A DNA stretch of 64,000 bases, taken from Aquimarina atlantica (GTDB lineage Bacteria > Bacteroidota > Bacteroidia > Flavobacteriales > Flavobacteriaceae). Shown piece by piece: positions 16,552-26,800 of this stretch. Location: positions 186,001 through 250,000 of the forward strand of contig NZ_AQRA01000006.1 in assembly GCF_000626715.1 (NCBI RefSeq), written 5' to 3'. Position numbers and translations under genes: made by a program. The notes beneath the pieces are model-generated. The model did no database searches, had not been told where the DNA came from, and was given only the letters and a program-made list of their open reading frames with translations. Each line of letters opens with the position of its first letter. Position 1 is the stretch's first letter.

Positions 16552-17406
16552 TTATAGTTTTATCTCTTTGGCATTATCTGGAGTTTCAAAAATAGAACCT
16601 TCATCATCCAGAAATGTAATATCTGTAATTGTAGCTTCTCCTAATTCATTAGTGATCCCTTTTTCTTCAGTCCACCCATAAAACTTCCATTTTGTAGCAA
16701 AAGGAATTCCTTCTACAGTTTTATAATCTTGATATTGTATAATGTGTGGATCACTCTCTGCCTTGGTAATATCACCTTTACTTCCAAATGTAACAATATA
16801 TGCTGTGGCTTGTAAAGTGTGATCTTTGGGATCTGTATAAATAATATACCAATCGTCGGGTGAATCCCCAATGCCTTCTTCAAAAGAAAGTCTAGCAGTT
16901 TGATACTCTACTTCGTTTAAAGTTCTCATGTTTTCTAGCTCTAATTTACTGCCAGGATCATTTAGTTTATATGGCATTCCGAAGAAATAAGTCCAGGTAA
17001 AGATATCGAAACGTGCTCCTTTATCGTTTGCATTTTCTGGGCACAAAAAAACATTTTCGCCGGTATAGATCAATTTACTATCATCTTTTTTATCAATTCT
17101 GATTTTCGTAGAATTTGTTAACATGGTAATCTTTCCATCCAAACGTAATTTACCACCAAAAGAAATAACAATATTAAAGCTTACCGCTTTATGCTTTAGG
17201 AAATCAGTTTTTTTATGCGCTTTCTCAATGTTTTTAATATGGTGATCCATAATAGAAACAGCACCATCTCCCATACCACCATCTGGTTCTACCGAAATCT
17301 TTTCGGTTTTGTTATCTGTAGCATCTGTAGTTTGACTTTCTTGCTTTTTATTGTTACCACAGCTTAAAATGATAATGGCCATGATCAAAATCGATAGATT
17401 TTTCAT
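16552..17406 (-). CDS. Periplasmic lipoprotein, DUF6503-like
   Basis: 284 aa. Lipobox ILSC is followed by a low-complexity polar linker. The body (FNIVISFGGKLRLDGKITML..., KIRIDKKDDSKLIYTGENVF, later AYIVTFGSKG and GIPFATKWKFYGW) has the beta-rich look of LolA/DUF6503-like outer-membrane lipoprotein families of Bacteroidota. Function unknown. It lies 100 nt downstream of the beta-lactamase-like hydrolase gene on the same strand. Confidence 0.65.
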   Translation of the reverse strand: MKNLSILIMAIIILSCGNNKKQESQTTDATDNKTEKISVEPDGGMGDGAVSIMDHHIKNIEKAHKKTDFLKHKAVSFNIVISFGGKLRLDGKITMLTNSTKIRIDKKDDSKLIYTGENVFLCPENANDKGARFDIFTWTYFFGMPYKLNDPGSKLELENMRTLNEVEYQTARLSFEEGIGDSPDDWYIIYTDPKDHTLQATAYIVTFGSKGDITKAESDPHIIQYQDYKTVEGIPFATKWKFYGWTEEKGITNELGEATITDITFLDDEGSIFETPDNAKEIKL

Positions 17407-17506
17407 AAATAATAGTTTGCGTTACAAGTATTAAAATTACTAAAACCAATACTTCAACAAACAGTTTTTAGGAAAAATGTAACAGAAGATATTAACTATA
17501 TAAAAA

Positions 17507-19156
17507 CTAATCGATACGTTTGGCGGGAGTTTTTTGCCCTCCTTGATAAAGTACTGCACTAACCACTTTATTATTTTCTTTTATAAACTCTAGAGAAGCA
17601 GAGAATTCTTTTACAAAAAATACGGTTTCGCTTTCTGGATATATTTTGAAACTTTTTTGTCCCGTTGCTTGCGAAATTAGTTGTTCGTTTTCTAAAGATA
17701 TTGTAAGATTAAATCCTTCTTTGATCTGGTAAACTCCTACATATTGGCTAAGTATATTTTTTGATACAGTAATTGCCTTTTTCTCTGCAGGAATAGGGGC
17801 GTTTGTTTTATGTCCTTTAGTTTCTTTAACTCTATTTTTAAAAGTAGCCTCTGGTTTTTTACTATCTGTTTTAAACAAAATTTCAGAAAAACTATCCTCG
17901 AAGAAAAAAGTGTTTTCGGTTTTAGGAAAGATTTTGAATTTCTTACCAGCATCTCTTTGACTGTATAATTGACCATCCTTTAGGCTAATACTTCTTACTG
18001 CTCCATCTTCAAATTTGTAAACACCAGTTAGCTTTTTAAGTGCTGAAGTCGAAACATTTGTTTTTTTCTCTTTTCCGTAAGGTTTATTTATCGCTAAGGC
18101 TGCAATACGAATTGTAATGTTTGTAGGGCTATTGCAGTTGCAATTGGTTAATATTGCCACATGTACATCTTCTTCGGGGATATAAATCTGATAGGAAGTA
18201 TATCCAAAGATGCCGCCACCATGTTCGATTGTGGGTATTCCATTGATCTCATTTACACTCCATCCGTATCCATAATAGGTAGGTTTTCCATTATTTAATG
18301 TTGTATTCTGAAATGCTTTTTTGATAGTTTCTGCTTTAACCAGAGTATTGGTATTAACTGCATTTTGCCATTTATGTAAATCCTCTACAGTACTCATCAA
18401 CGAACCGGCGGCATAAGGTAAAGTCATGCTTAGATAAGCAGCATTAACATATCCTTCTCGGGTTTGATACCCCGAAGCTCTGTTTTTGATGATTTCTCTT
18501 TTACTACCATAGTATGAATTATTCATCGCTAATGGTTTGAAAATATTTTGCTCTATAAAATCCTCATAAGATTGCCCAGAAATTTTTTCGATTATAAAAC
18601 CCAGGATAATATATCCAGAGTTATTATATAACCATTTTTCACCAGGATCAAAATCCATAGGTTCGTTTTTAAAATAATTGATCAATTCGGTAGGAGTCAT
18701 ATCTTTTGCCGCGATCTCTGATAAATTCATAGAGGTGTAACTCTTAATCCCCGAAGTATGGTTTAAGAGATGATGTATTGTTATTTTTTTTTCATGCGTA
18801 GGATAATCAGGGATGAATTTGGTGATTTCATCTTCGATGGCAAGTTTACCTTGTTCCATAAGCATTAAGATAGCAACCGAGGTAAATTGTTTAGTGATAG
18901 AACCTATTTCAAAAACATTATTAGGTTTCATAGGAACTTCTAATTCTACATTAGCAAGCCCAAAAGCTTTATGATAAATGATTTTTCCTTGTTTAGCTAC
19001 CAAAACAGTAGCTCCAGGACCATCGGGTTTATACCTTTCTTGCAGAAGAGTATCAAATTTTTCTTCAAGACTTTGAGCAAAAGAGGAAAAAGAAAGAGCC
19101 GATAAAAATAGTAACACTACCAAGGGTGTGATCGATGAATGTTTGGTGATTTTCAT
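17507..19156 (-). CDS. Serine hydrolase, class C beta-lactamase/penicillin-binding fold
   Basis: 549 aa from Met at 19156 (the frame extends to 19183; the later Met directly precedes the signal peptide). After the signal peptide the catalytic domain shows SxxK as SITKQF, the YxN motif as YNNSGY and HxG as HGGGIFG. Two C-terminal repeats of about 90 residues follow (LTGVYKFEDG... and YVGVYQIKEG...), each ending in an FKIxP-type segment, as in DUF3471-like domains. Such secreted enzymes act as peptidases or esterases, and antibiotic resistance should not be assumed. Confidence 0.88.
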   Translation of the reverse strand: MKITKHSSITPLVVLLFLSALSFSSFAQSLEEKFDTLLQERYKPDGPGATVLVAKQGKIIYHKAFGLANVELEVPMKPNNVFEIGSITKQFTSVAILMLMEQGKLAIEDEITKFIPDYPTHEKKITIHHLLNHTSGIKSYTSMNLSEIAAKDMTPTELINYFKNEPMDFDPGEKWLYNNSGYIILGFIIEKISGQSYEDFIEQNIFKPLAMNNSYYGSKREIIKNRASGYQTREGYVNAAYLSMTLPYAAGSLMSTVEDLHKWQNAVNTNTLVKAETIKKAFQNTTLNNGKPTYYGYGWSVNEINGIPTIEHGGGIFGYTSYQIYIPEEDVHVAILTNCNCNSPTNITIRIAALAINKPYGKEKKTNVSTSALKKLTGVYKFEDGAVRSISLKDGQLYSQRDAGKKFKIFPKTENTFFFEDSFSEILFKTDSKKPEATFKNRVKETKGHKTNAPIPAEKKAITVSKNILSQYVGVYQIKEGFNLTISLENEQLISQATGQKSFKIYPESETVFFVKEFSASLEFIKENNKVVSAVLYQGGQKTPAKRID

Positions 19157-19325
19157 AATAAGCTTTTTAATCGATTTACCCATATGACGCTCTAATACAT
19201 TAACGGTTACAGAAAAAATGAATAACTACTTGACTAATTTATGATAAATGATGTAACAAATAGTAGAATTGGGTTACTTACTATTTACAAACACTCTTAA
19301 TTAATCAATAAAATCTAACGTAATA

Positions 19326-21638
19326 ATGAAAACAAGATCATTAAAAGTATGGACCACCTTTATCGTGTTACTGTGCATGTCTTTCGCTCAGTCGTATGGA
19401 CAAGAAGTTACAGGAACCTGGAAAGGAAAATTATCGGTTCAGGGGGCAGAAATTCCTTTAGCGTTTCATATAGAAAAAACGAATGGGGCATTAGCAGCAA
19501 CAATGGATAGCCCATCTCAAGGAGCAACAGGAATCCCTATGGATACAGCACTTTTTGAAAACAATCAATTAACTTTGGCATTAAAACAAGCAGGAGTTAA
19601 ATATGTCGCAACTGTCGATGCAAAAAAACTTACAGGAACTTTTTATCAAGGCGGAATGGAACTACCACTAGAAATGGAAAAATCGGAAAAAACTATACCA
19701 GGTAACCCAGAATTGGTTACTACAGATGCTGCTCTTGTAGAATTAGGTAATTTGGATAAAGGAGATTATAAATATTCAGTCGAAGATTATTTTGCCAAAC
19801 CTAAAGCCAGAACTTTTCGTTTTTCTCCCAACGGGAAATATCTTTCTTATAGAGAGAAAGATGATAATAAAAAGAATCATGTATATGTAAAAGAAATTGC
19901 TACAAACAAAGTTACTCGTGTTATTGAAGAAAAAGAAGAATTGATTCGAGGGTATGGTTGGGCAAATAATAACCGTTTGGTTTATGTAATGGATAAAGGA
20001 GGAAATGAAGATTATCATCTCTTTGCAGCAAATATCGATGGATCAGATCAAAAAGAATTAACCCCTTTTGAAGGTGTCCAGGTGAATATTCTTGAAGGTT
20101 TAAAAGAAGATGAAGATCATATGATCATTTCTATGAACAAGAATAATAAACAAATTTTTGAACCATATAAAATCAATATAATTACTGGTGAGATTAAACA
20201 ATTATTCAAAAATGAAGATGCTGCAAATCCAATTGCAGGATATAATTTTGATAAAGATGGTAACCTTAGAGGATATGCCAAAATCAGGGATGGAGTAAAC
20301 TTTGATTTATATTATGCCAAGGAAGAAGGGAAATATGAAATCATTAAACAGTTAAACTGGAAAGATACATTTTCTATTCTGAGATTTGATTATGCTACAG
20401 ATAATCCTCATGATGCATATGTGGTTTCTAATCTGGAATCTGATAAATCTCAAATTTATTTATACGATCTTAAGGCAGATAAAGTGATTAAGAAAATTTT
20501 CTCGAATGATAAATATGATGTGTCTAGCCTTTCGGTATCAAAAAAAAGAGGGTATGAGTTAGACTACTTTTCTTATGAAGGAGAAAAGAGTGTAATTGTA
20601 CCTGTAAGTGATTATTATAAGAAATTACACGCAAAAATTACAACGAAGTTTCCTGATCATCAATACTCTATTGCAGATAAAACGGATGAAGAAGATAAAT
20701 ATTTAATTTTCTTACAAAGTGATAAATTATATGGAGTATACTATTCTTACGATAACAAGACTGGCGAATTTAAGTTGTTATACAACTTAATGCCACAGTT
20801 GAAGGAAAAAGATATGGCCGAAATGCGCCCAATTACTTTTACAAGTAGAGATGGCTTAACTATACATGGATATATCACTTTACCAAAAGAAGCATTACAG
20901 GGAAAGAAAGTTCCGTTGATTGTCAATCCACACGGCGGACCACAAGGTATTCGTGATTCATGGGGGTTTAATCCAGAAGCTCAATTGTTTGCTAGTAGAG
21001 GATATGCAACTTTGCAAGTGAATTTTAGAATATCTGGGGGGTACGGAAGAAAGTTCTTAGAATCAGGATTTAAAGAAATTGGAAGAAAAGCCATGGACGA
21101 TGTAGAGGATGGATTAAAGTATGTAATCGATCAAGGTTGGGTGAATAAAGATAAAGTAGCTATCTATGGAGGGAGCCATGGTGGGTATGCTGTGTTGAGA
21201 GGACTAACTAAAACTCCTGATTTGTATACCTGCGGTGTAGATTACGTTGGAGTTTCTAATTTGTTTACTTTTATGAAAACCATTCCTCCTTATTGGAAAC
21301 CTTATTTAAAGATCATAAAAGAAATATGGTATGATGAAGATGTAGCCGAAGAAAAAGCTATCATGGAAGAAGTGTCTCCTGTATATCAAATAGATAAAAT
21401 TAAAAAACCACTATTTGTAGTGCAAGGAGCAAATGACCCCAGAGTAAATATAGATGAATCAGATCAGATCGTTAAAGCATTAAGAGATAAAGGGTTTGAT
21501 GTACCTTATATGGTAAGATATGATGAAGGTCATGGTTTTGGTAAAGAAGAAAATTCTATAGAGATGTATAAAGCTATGATGGGATTTTATGCAAAACATT
21601 TAAATAATAAAAAAACAACAAAACCTGTAAAAGGATAA
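19326..21638 (+). CDS. S9 family prolyl-oligopeptidase-like peptidase
   Basis: 770 aa, secreted (signal peptide ending SYGQ). An N-terminal domain of about 100 residues (VTGTWKGKLSVQGAEIPLAF...) precedes a seven-bladed propeller-like region and the C-terminal hydrolase. The triad is Ser in YGGSHGGYA, Asp in GANDPRV and His in DEGHGFG, and NPHGGPQG is the oxyanion-side motif. It likely trims proline-containing or other small peptides in the periplasm. It is divergent from the beta-lactamase-like gene and ends at a bidirectional terminator. Confidence 0.92.
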   Translation: MKTRSLKVWTTFIVLLCMSFAQSYGQEVTGTWKGKLSVQGAEIPLAFHIEKTNGALAATMDSPSQGATGIPMDTALFENNQLTLALKQAGVKYVATVDAKKLTGTFYQGGMELPLEMEKSEKTIPGNPELVTTDAALVELGNLDKGDYKYSVEDYFAKPKARTFRFSPNGKYLSYREKDDNKKNHVYVKEIATNKVTRVIEEKEELIRGYGWANNNRLVYVMDKGGNEDYHLFAANIDGSDQKELTPFEGVQVNILEGLKEDEDHMIISMNKNNKQIFEPYKINIITGEIKQLFKNEDAANPIAGYNFDKDGNLRGYAKIRDGVNFDLYYAKEEGKYEIIKQLNWKDTFSILRFDYATDNPHDAYVVSNLESDKSQIYLYDLKADKVIKKIFSNDKYDVSSLSVSKKRGYELDYFSYEGEKSVIVPVSDYYKKLHAKITTKFPDHQYSIADKTDEEDKYLIFLQSDKLYGVYYSYDNKTGEFKLLYNLMPQLKEKDMAEMRPITFTSRDGLTIHGYITLPKEALQGKKVPLIVNPHGGPQGIRDSWGFNPEAQLFASRGYATLQVNFRISGGYGRKFLESGFKEIGRKAMDDVEDGLKYVIDQGWVNKDKVAIYGGSHGGYAVLRGLTKTPDLYTCGVDYVGVSNLFTFMKTIPPYWKPYLKIIKEIWYDEDVAEEKAIMEEVSPVYQIDKIKKPLFVVQGANDPRVNIDESDQIVKALRDKGFDVPYMVRYDEGHGFGKEENSIEMYKAMMGFYAKHLNNKKTTKPVKG

Positions 21639-21663
21639 ATTAGATTCTCTAATTGCACATAAG

Positions 21664-21697
21664 AACCTCCTGAAACTTGATTCAGGAGGTTTTTTTA
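21664..21697 (+). terminator. Bidirectional terminator after the S9 peptidase
   Basis: AACCTCCTGAA (21664-21674) pairs with TTCAGGAGGTT (21681-21691), followed by a T run that reaches into the last codons of the convergent MarR gene. Confidence 0.85.
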
Positions 21698-22300
21698 TGG
21701 TTTTTCTTCAAAGTCAGCACAATCTAATCTAATATCTACATCTTTAAGCTCTGTTTGTATAAAATTGCAATAATGATTGTTTTTATTTTTTTCATAGAAC
21801 TTACAAGCATAACAAGTTCTCTGTACCGATAATATTCCTGATCTGTTTAGTTGGTATATTAAGATATTTATAGTCTTTAACAGAGACTCCTGTTCCTCGG
21901 TATCAAAATTTAAAAGTTGCTTCTTGATGGGATCTGCAAAATTTTCGGCCTCAAAAACATGTTTTTGTCCTTTTGGAGTTAGGCTTATGTAATAACTTCT
22001 ATTATCTATCGAGGTTTTATTTTTGAAGATCATTTCTTTTTTTTCTAATGCTTTAACAGCATCACTAATCGTAGGTTTAGTTACATTAAACTCTTTTGCA
22101 AGATGGCTTACTGTACATAAATCTTCTTTGTGATAAGCGATAAAAATTATAATCTGTATCTGTATAGGACTTAAGCCTACAGTTTTTGCATGTTCCCATA
22201 ACAAAACTCTAAAGACCTCAGAAATACGTTCCAGGCCAATTACAATTTTGCTATTGATATCTTTATGTTGAAATGATATGTCAAAAATACTTTTACTCAT
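21695..22300 (-). CDS. MarR-family regulator with C-terminal four-cysteine segment
   Basis: 201 aa. The winged-helix core spans about 20-150, with SHLAKEFNVTKPTISDAVKA as the recognition region and a following wing (KKEMIFKN...NRSYYISLTPKG). A C-terminal extension has CYAC, HYCNF and DCADF, four cysteines that could bind a metal or an Fe-S cluster or act as a thiol switch. A TTAGxAATCCTAA palindrome overlaps its own -7 box, and near-identical palindromes lie before two neighbouring units including a CPVC thioredoxin-like gene. It therefore probably represses itself and these genes in response to a redox or metal cue (inference). Confidence 0.85.
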   Translation of the reverse strand: MSKSIFDISFQHKDINSKIVIGLERISEVFRVLLWEHAKTVGLSPIQIQIIIFIAYHKEDLCTVSHLAKEFNVTKPTISDAVKALEKKEMIFKNKTSIDNRSYYISLTPKGQKHVFEAENFADPIKKQLLNFDTEEQESLLKTINILIYQLNRSGILSVQRTCYACKFYEKNKNNHYCNFIQTELKDVDIRLDCADFEEKP

Positions 22301-22307
22301 ATAAAAT

Positions 22308-22338
22308 GCTAAAGAGAAAGCATCACTTTCTCTTTAGC
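22308..22338 (-). repeat. 13-bp perfect inverted repeat before marR
   Basis: GCTAAAGAGAAAG (22308-22320) and CTTTCTCTTTAGC (22326-22338) are exact inverted repeats with a 5-nt loop. The element starts 7 nt upstream of the marR start codon and touches its -7 box (22338-22345). It has no T tract, so it is not a terminator. It could bury the ribosome entry site or bind a protein. Confidence 0.7.
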
Positions 22339-22342
22339 AAAG

Positions 22343-22355
22343 TTAGTAATCCTAA
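22343..22355 (-). promoter_or_regulatory. MarR operator, copy 1 (autoregulation)
   Basis: TTAGTAATCCTAA, one mismatch from the perfect palindrome at 23442. It overlaps the minus-strand -7 box TAACTTTG (22338-22345) of marR. Confidence 0.65.
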
Positions 22356-22372
22356 TTATTTATTTGTCGTTT

Positions 22373-22636
22373 TTAGCAATTTTCCATTTCAATAATCGAA
22401 TATCCTTTGATTTCGATATCATGTATCATTTCTGGAGTAGCTAGTTCAATATGACAGAGCCTACATTCATTAGTAGTAATTTTTTCTGTCTTAAAGGGTT
22501 TAGACTCCAGGTAATTTTCTCCAAATTTAAACACCACATCTTGATCTGTTATAGAATCGGGGACGAGTATGTCAAAATGCATTATGATCCCATCATTTCG
22601 TTGTACGTAAGTATCCCAAACGGCTATTTTCATCAT
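22373..22636 (-). CDS. DUF2024 family protein
   Basis: 87 aa. MKIAVWDTYVQRNDGIIMHFDILVP and the C-terminal NECRLCHIE segment are typical of DUF2024, a small alpha/beta family of unknown function. The CxxC pair could bind metal or be redox-active. It begins 7 nt after the preceding gene (22644-23369) and is almost certainly co-transcribed with it under the MarR operator at 23442. Confidence 0.85.
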   Translation of the reverse strand: MMKIAVWDTYVQRNDGIIMHFDILVPDSITDQDVVFKFGENYLESKPFKTEKITTNECRLCHIELATPEMIHDIEIKGYSIIEMENC

Positions 22637-22643
22637 TATACTA

Positions 22644-23369
22644 TTACTTTGATTGTACGGTATATGGAAGAGATAAATCGGTGCTTAAAACACTGTATAC
22701 TTTATACACACCAAGCATTGGTTTATCTTTGTTTTCGGTATTTACCTGCATAAAGGCAGAAACAGCATCGAATTTGAAGTTGGTTTGATTGTTTATTCTG
22801 TAATCTGGTATTACCACTTTAATACTGGTTTTATTAGTAATGACCTGAAAACCTGGAGAATCCATATACATAGGCATTCCTGGATTGGTAGGAGGTAGTT
22901 TTACCGAGGAATCTGTTTTTCTGAATTGCTTTACCGATAATCCACCTTCGACCCGATCATCTTTATGAAGAACTACCCAATGCGGGTGCCATATGATCCC
23001 ATCGTTATCATAGGTAGAATCATTGTTCTCATCCCATAATGGAGTATCATCAAAATCGGGGTGAGATGTTAAAGCCAGTGCTAAGATACCCTGAGTATCA
23101 CTAAACCCTACATCTGTTGGTTTTAGAGTAGTAGGAAAAACGTAACCCAAAACGGGAGCGCCATGTAATTGTCCCGCAGCGACTGGAGTCGTTTTTCCCG
23201 CGCTTCCTTTAACATTAATTTCCCAAATAGTACTTTTGATATTGGTATCGTGTATGACAGAAGCCTTTACTATTTGTACATCGTCTGTATTATATTTTTT
23301 ACATTCATCACAGGCCATTAACGTACTGCTAAGTGCCATAAATACTATAATTATAATCGAATTTTTCAT
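22644..23369 (-). CDS. Secreted protein of unknown function in the MarR regulon
   Basis: 241 aa with a signal peptide ending near TLMACDECKKY, possibly a lipoprotein (LMAC) and carrying a CDEC pair right at the mature N-terminus. The rest is beta-rich with HPHWVVLHKDDR and PGMPMYMDSPGF segments; no family is recognised. It heads a two-gene unit with the DUF2024 gene. Its promoter region carries the only perfect 13-bp TTAGGAATCCTAA palindrome, 10 bp upstream of the -7 box TAATTTTG (23425-23432), so repression by the neighbouring MarR protein is likely. Confidence 0.7.
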   Translation of the reverse strand: MKNSIIIIVFMALSSTLMACDECKKYNTDDVQIVKASVIHDTNIKSTIWEINVKGSAGKTTPVAAGQLHGAPVLGYVFPTTLKPTDVGFSDTQGILALALTSHPDFDDTPLWDENNDSTYDNDGIIWHPHWVVLHKDDRVEGGLSVKQFRKTDSSVKLPPTNPGMPMYMDSPGFQVITNKTSIKVVIPDYRINNQTNFKFDAVSAFMQVNTENKDKPMLGVYKVYSVLSTDLSLPYTVQSK

Positions 23370-23441
23370 TTTTTTGGTATTGTTGGTTTAAATGAGTCAA
23401 CCATGATCAATAATTGACTCATTTCAAAATTATGTTTATAA

Positions 23442-23454
23442 TTAGGAATCCTAA
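23442..23454 (-). promoter_or_regulatory. MarR operator, copy 2 (perfect palindrome)
   Basis: TTAGGA-A-TCCTAA, located between the -7 box (23425-23432, TAATTTTG on the minus strand) and the expected -33 position of the 22644-23369 gene. Confidence 0.7.
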
Positions 23455-23472
23455 CTATTTAAGTTAAAAAAA

Positions 23473-23706
23473 TTACCCTTTTACATCCGCCATAGAAGCT
23501 CCAAAGTTAATGTGTAGCACATTTCCATTAGATGTTAGTAATGCAGGAACAGATTGCACTCCTGCTATTTCGGCATTCTTGATTTGAGAACGATCTTCTC
23601 CTAAATGAACAATCTTTACATTGTCTTCCCCAATTAGATTAACAATATCATGTTCTGCACTAATACACACCGGACATCCGGCATGATAAAAAATTGATTT
23701 ACTCAT
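23473..23706 (-). CDS. Thioredoxin/glutaredoxin-like protein with CPVC motif
   Basis: 77 aa, a minimal thioredoxin fold without signal peptide. The CPVC active site sits in YHAGCPVCISAEHD, and the cis-Pro loop is GVQSVPALL. It ends GASMADVKG and is shorter than classical thioredoxin (about 105 aa), so glutaredoxin-like exchange is plausible. It is a single-gene unit with its own MarR-type operator placed directly upstream of a TATATTTG -7 box (23743-23750). Confidence 0.85.
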   Translation of the reverse strand: MSKSIFYHAGCPVCISAEHDIVNLIGEDNVKIVHLGEDRSQIKNAEIAGVQSVPALLTSNGNVLHINFGASMADVKG

Positions 23707-23751
23707 TTGTATATATTTTTTAAGTTATGCAAAATTGCAATGCAAATATAG

Positions 23752-23764
23752 TAAGGAATCCTAA
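23752..23764 (-). promoter_or_regulatory. MarR operator, copy 3
   Basis: TAAGGAATCCTAA, one mismatch from the perfect palindrome. It abuts the minus-strand -7 box at 23743-23750 of the CPVC protein gene. Confidence 0.65.
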
Positions 23765-23852
23765 CTAAAAAAAGAATTTATAACTTTTTAATACGATTAA
23801 GAGAGGATTTTTTAGATTTGAAAGAACAATTAAATTAGAATTTAGCGTTTTT

Positions 23853-26800
23853 TTAATCTTTAAATACTCTGTTAGAATCTTCGCTTTCTGGTTCGTGTTC
23901 AGGTTTTTCGTTCGAATAATCTTCCTCATTGTATAAACGAGAAAATAGTTTAATGTATCGATTAAATTCTTCGACTTTATTATCTATTATTTTGTTGTCC
24001 TTATATATAAACAATATGTCTACTAAGCTTCTGTAATATTCTATGTTTGTGACAATATCTTGAGCATATTCATATTGTTCTTTAGTAGATAGGTTTCCAT
24101 AATATGTTAACTGTTCTTGATATTTTTTTGCCAGTATATTCCATAGGTTTCTGGCTTTTTTCTTTTTGTCTAACTGGTAATACCCGGAAACAAAAGATCT
24201 AAGTAGACTATAATACCCGTAGTGCTCGACAGGTGTTTTTTCAATCCCCAAGTCCAGAATTTCTTCTGCTTTTGTTTTTTTGCCCTCGTTAATTAATGTT
24301 TTAGCCAGTCTGCTTATACTACTTCTATAGCTAATTCCGTTTCTTCGAGTCTGTGGGTCATGATATATATTAGGGTTTTCTCCATTTCCCCAGCCCCAGT
24401 TTTTAACAATAGGGTACATTACATCGGTATTAATTCTACCCATTTCATATGGATTATTAGGATCTATTTCTGTTCGAATAGGCACTAATTTGTATACCAA
24501 TCCATCGAGTTGTAAATATTCTTTCATCCATATATAATCGTCATCACCAAAACTACCTCCCGAAAAATATATAGGTCTTTCCCAATTATTGTTAGCGATA
24601 ATATCCAACATTAATAAACGATGTTTTAATATATAATCTCCTTTTAGATGGATGTCTATATAGGGAACTATTTTATCGGCATCTTTGGGGTGAACGATGC
24701 CATTTTTAAGCACAGCTTCTTTGTCTACAGGAATTCGAATATGTTGAGAAGGAAAAGTATTTACCTTTTTTCCACTTTGAAGTTCCCCTTTGGTCCTGGG
24801 ATCGCTAGACTCGATCCATCGCAACCAATTTTTTATTAACATTGTATCGTTTGTGACAGGCTTATGATAAATAACATCGTTATTCCCATATCTATAAAAC
24901 TCATGTTGAAGTTGTGAAGGAATAGGAGCACTTTTGTATGCTGCTTTTTTCATTTGATCAATATACCAATCTGTGGTTAGATAAGTGGTTACTAGTATCC
25001 TCACATCGGTTCTATATTCCTCAATGTCTTGTACGTACCACAAAGGAAATGAATCATTATCTCCGATAGTAAATAAAATAGCATCTTTTTGACAAGATGA
25101 TAAATACATTTTTGCCATAGATTGAGCTGTATATCGATTAGAACGATCATGATCATCCCAATTCTGATGAGCAAGTATAACAGGTCCGGCAAATAAGCAA
25201 GGAATTAATATAATTAAGGATGTCATTTTAAAGTTTACTGCGTTTTTAAGCGTATCAAATAATGCATATACGCTAAATCCTATCCAAATGGCAAATACGT
25301 AAAAGGAACCTACCAAGGCATAATCACGCTCTCTTACTTCAAACGGTTTCTCATTTAGATATATTTTTAAAGCTAATCCTGTGAAAAAGAAAAAAACAAA
25401 TAGCACCCAGAAGTTTTTTTTGTCTTTTTTAAATTGAAATGTAAGCCCTATAATTCCTAATAGAAGCGGTAAAAAATAATAGGTGTTACGAGCTTTGTTT
25501 TTAAGAACATCACTGGGTAGGTTATTTTGTGATCCCAGGTGTATCTCGTCGATAAACTGTATCCCACTTAACCAGTTTCCGTTTTGATTTGTCATTTCTC
25601 CTTGGATGTCATTTTGTCTTCCCACAAAATTCCACATAAAGTATCGCCAATACATATAGCTAATTTGATAGCTAAACATAAATATTATATTATCTCTAAA
25701 AGATGGTTTTTCTATATCGAGATAATTGCCAAAGGATTTAAGAAACTGGTCATAATCTTCATTATCTCGTTTACCTGTAGCATATTCTCGTCGGAATCTG
25801 GTTACTGCATCAAGTAATTTTTTTTCATCACTAAACTCGGGTTTGATCGTAAACTTTGGTGGGCTCGAAAATTTTATGTAATTGGGAATATGATCTAAGC
25901 TCCACATTCTTGGGAAAAATCCTTTGTGATTATCGTCGAGGTTTTGTTTTGCGTTTTTCCAATCATTTACTATAATGTATTTCCCCGTTTTTTTATCTTT
26001 TTCATATTTTGGAACACCATCCTGATACGGTTTTTTTTCATCCAGGTATGCATAAGCCTCTGTATATTGAGGACCATAAAACAAGTAAGTTTTTGGATAT
26101 TGCTCTAGGTTGTAATATGCCAATAGTTCTCTTGCATTATTTGGATTATTCTCATTAATTACTGTACCCGCATTTGCACGAATGGGTAACATAATCCAGC
26201 TAGAGAAACCAATTAGAATAAAGAGTATAGATAATAATAGAGTATTTAGTAGAGGGTACTGTTTTTTTCGAGTGTATTTTAATCCAAAGTAAAAGATAAT
26301 AGCAATTATTAACCCCGCAATCAAGGTTCCTGAGTTAAATGGTAGACCAATAGTATTAATAAAGAATATCTCAGAAACACCAAAGAAAGCAAGTATTGAT
26401 GGTAGTAATATTTTAAAAATGAATACTAAAATGGCGACTGCTATGATATTGGCATAAATAAAACTCTTGATATTTATATTTTTATAATTTTTAAAAAAAT
26501 ATAATAAACCAATAGCAGGAATAGACAATAATCCCATAAAGTGAACACCAAAAGATAATCCAACGATAAATGATAGTAGTAATAGCCACTTGTTTCCTCT
26601 TGGCAAATGCATATCTCGCTCCCATAATAACCCCAAATAGAATAGAAGAGATAGGATACAAGTTGCCATGGCATATACTTCGGCTTCTACAGCATTAAAC
26701 CAAAAACTATCTGTGAAGCTAAATGTTAATGCCCCTACTAATCCGCTACCTAGTATTGCAATTGTTTTATTTATGGTAAGAGCTTTGTCCTTTGGATTAA

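Noticed and set aside
17507..19156. Antibiotic-resistance beta-lactamase
   Set aside because: The SxxK-YxN-HxG hydrolase has two extra C-terminal repeats and belongs to the broad serine-hydrolase family; nothing points to resistance.
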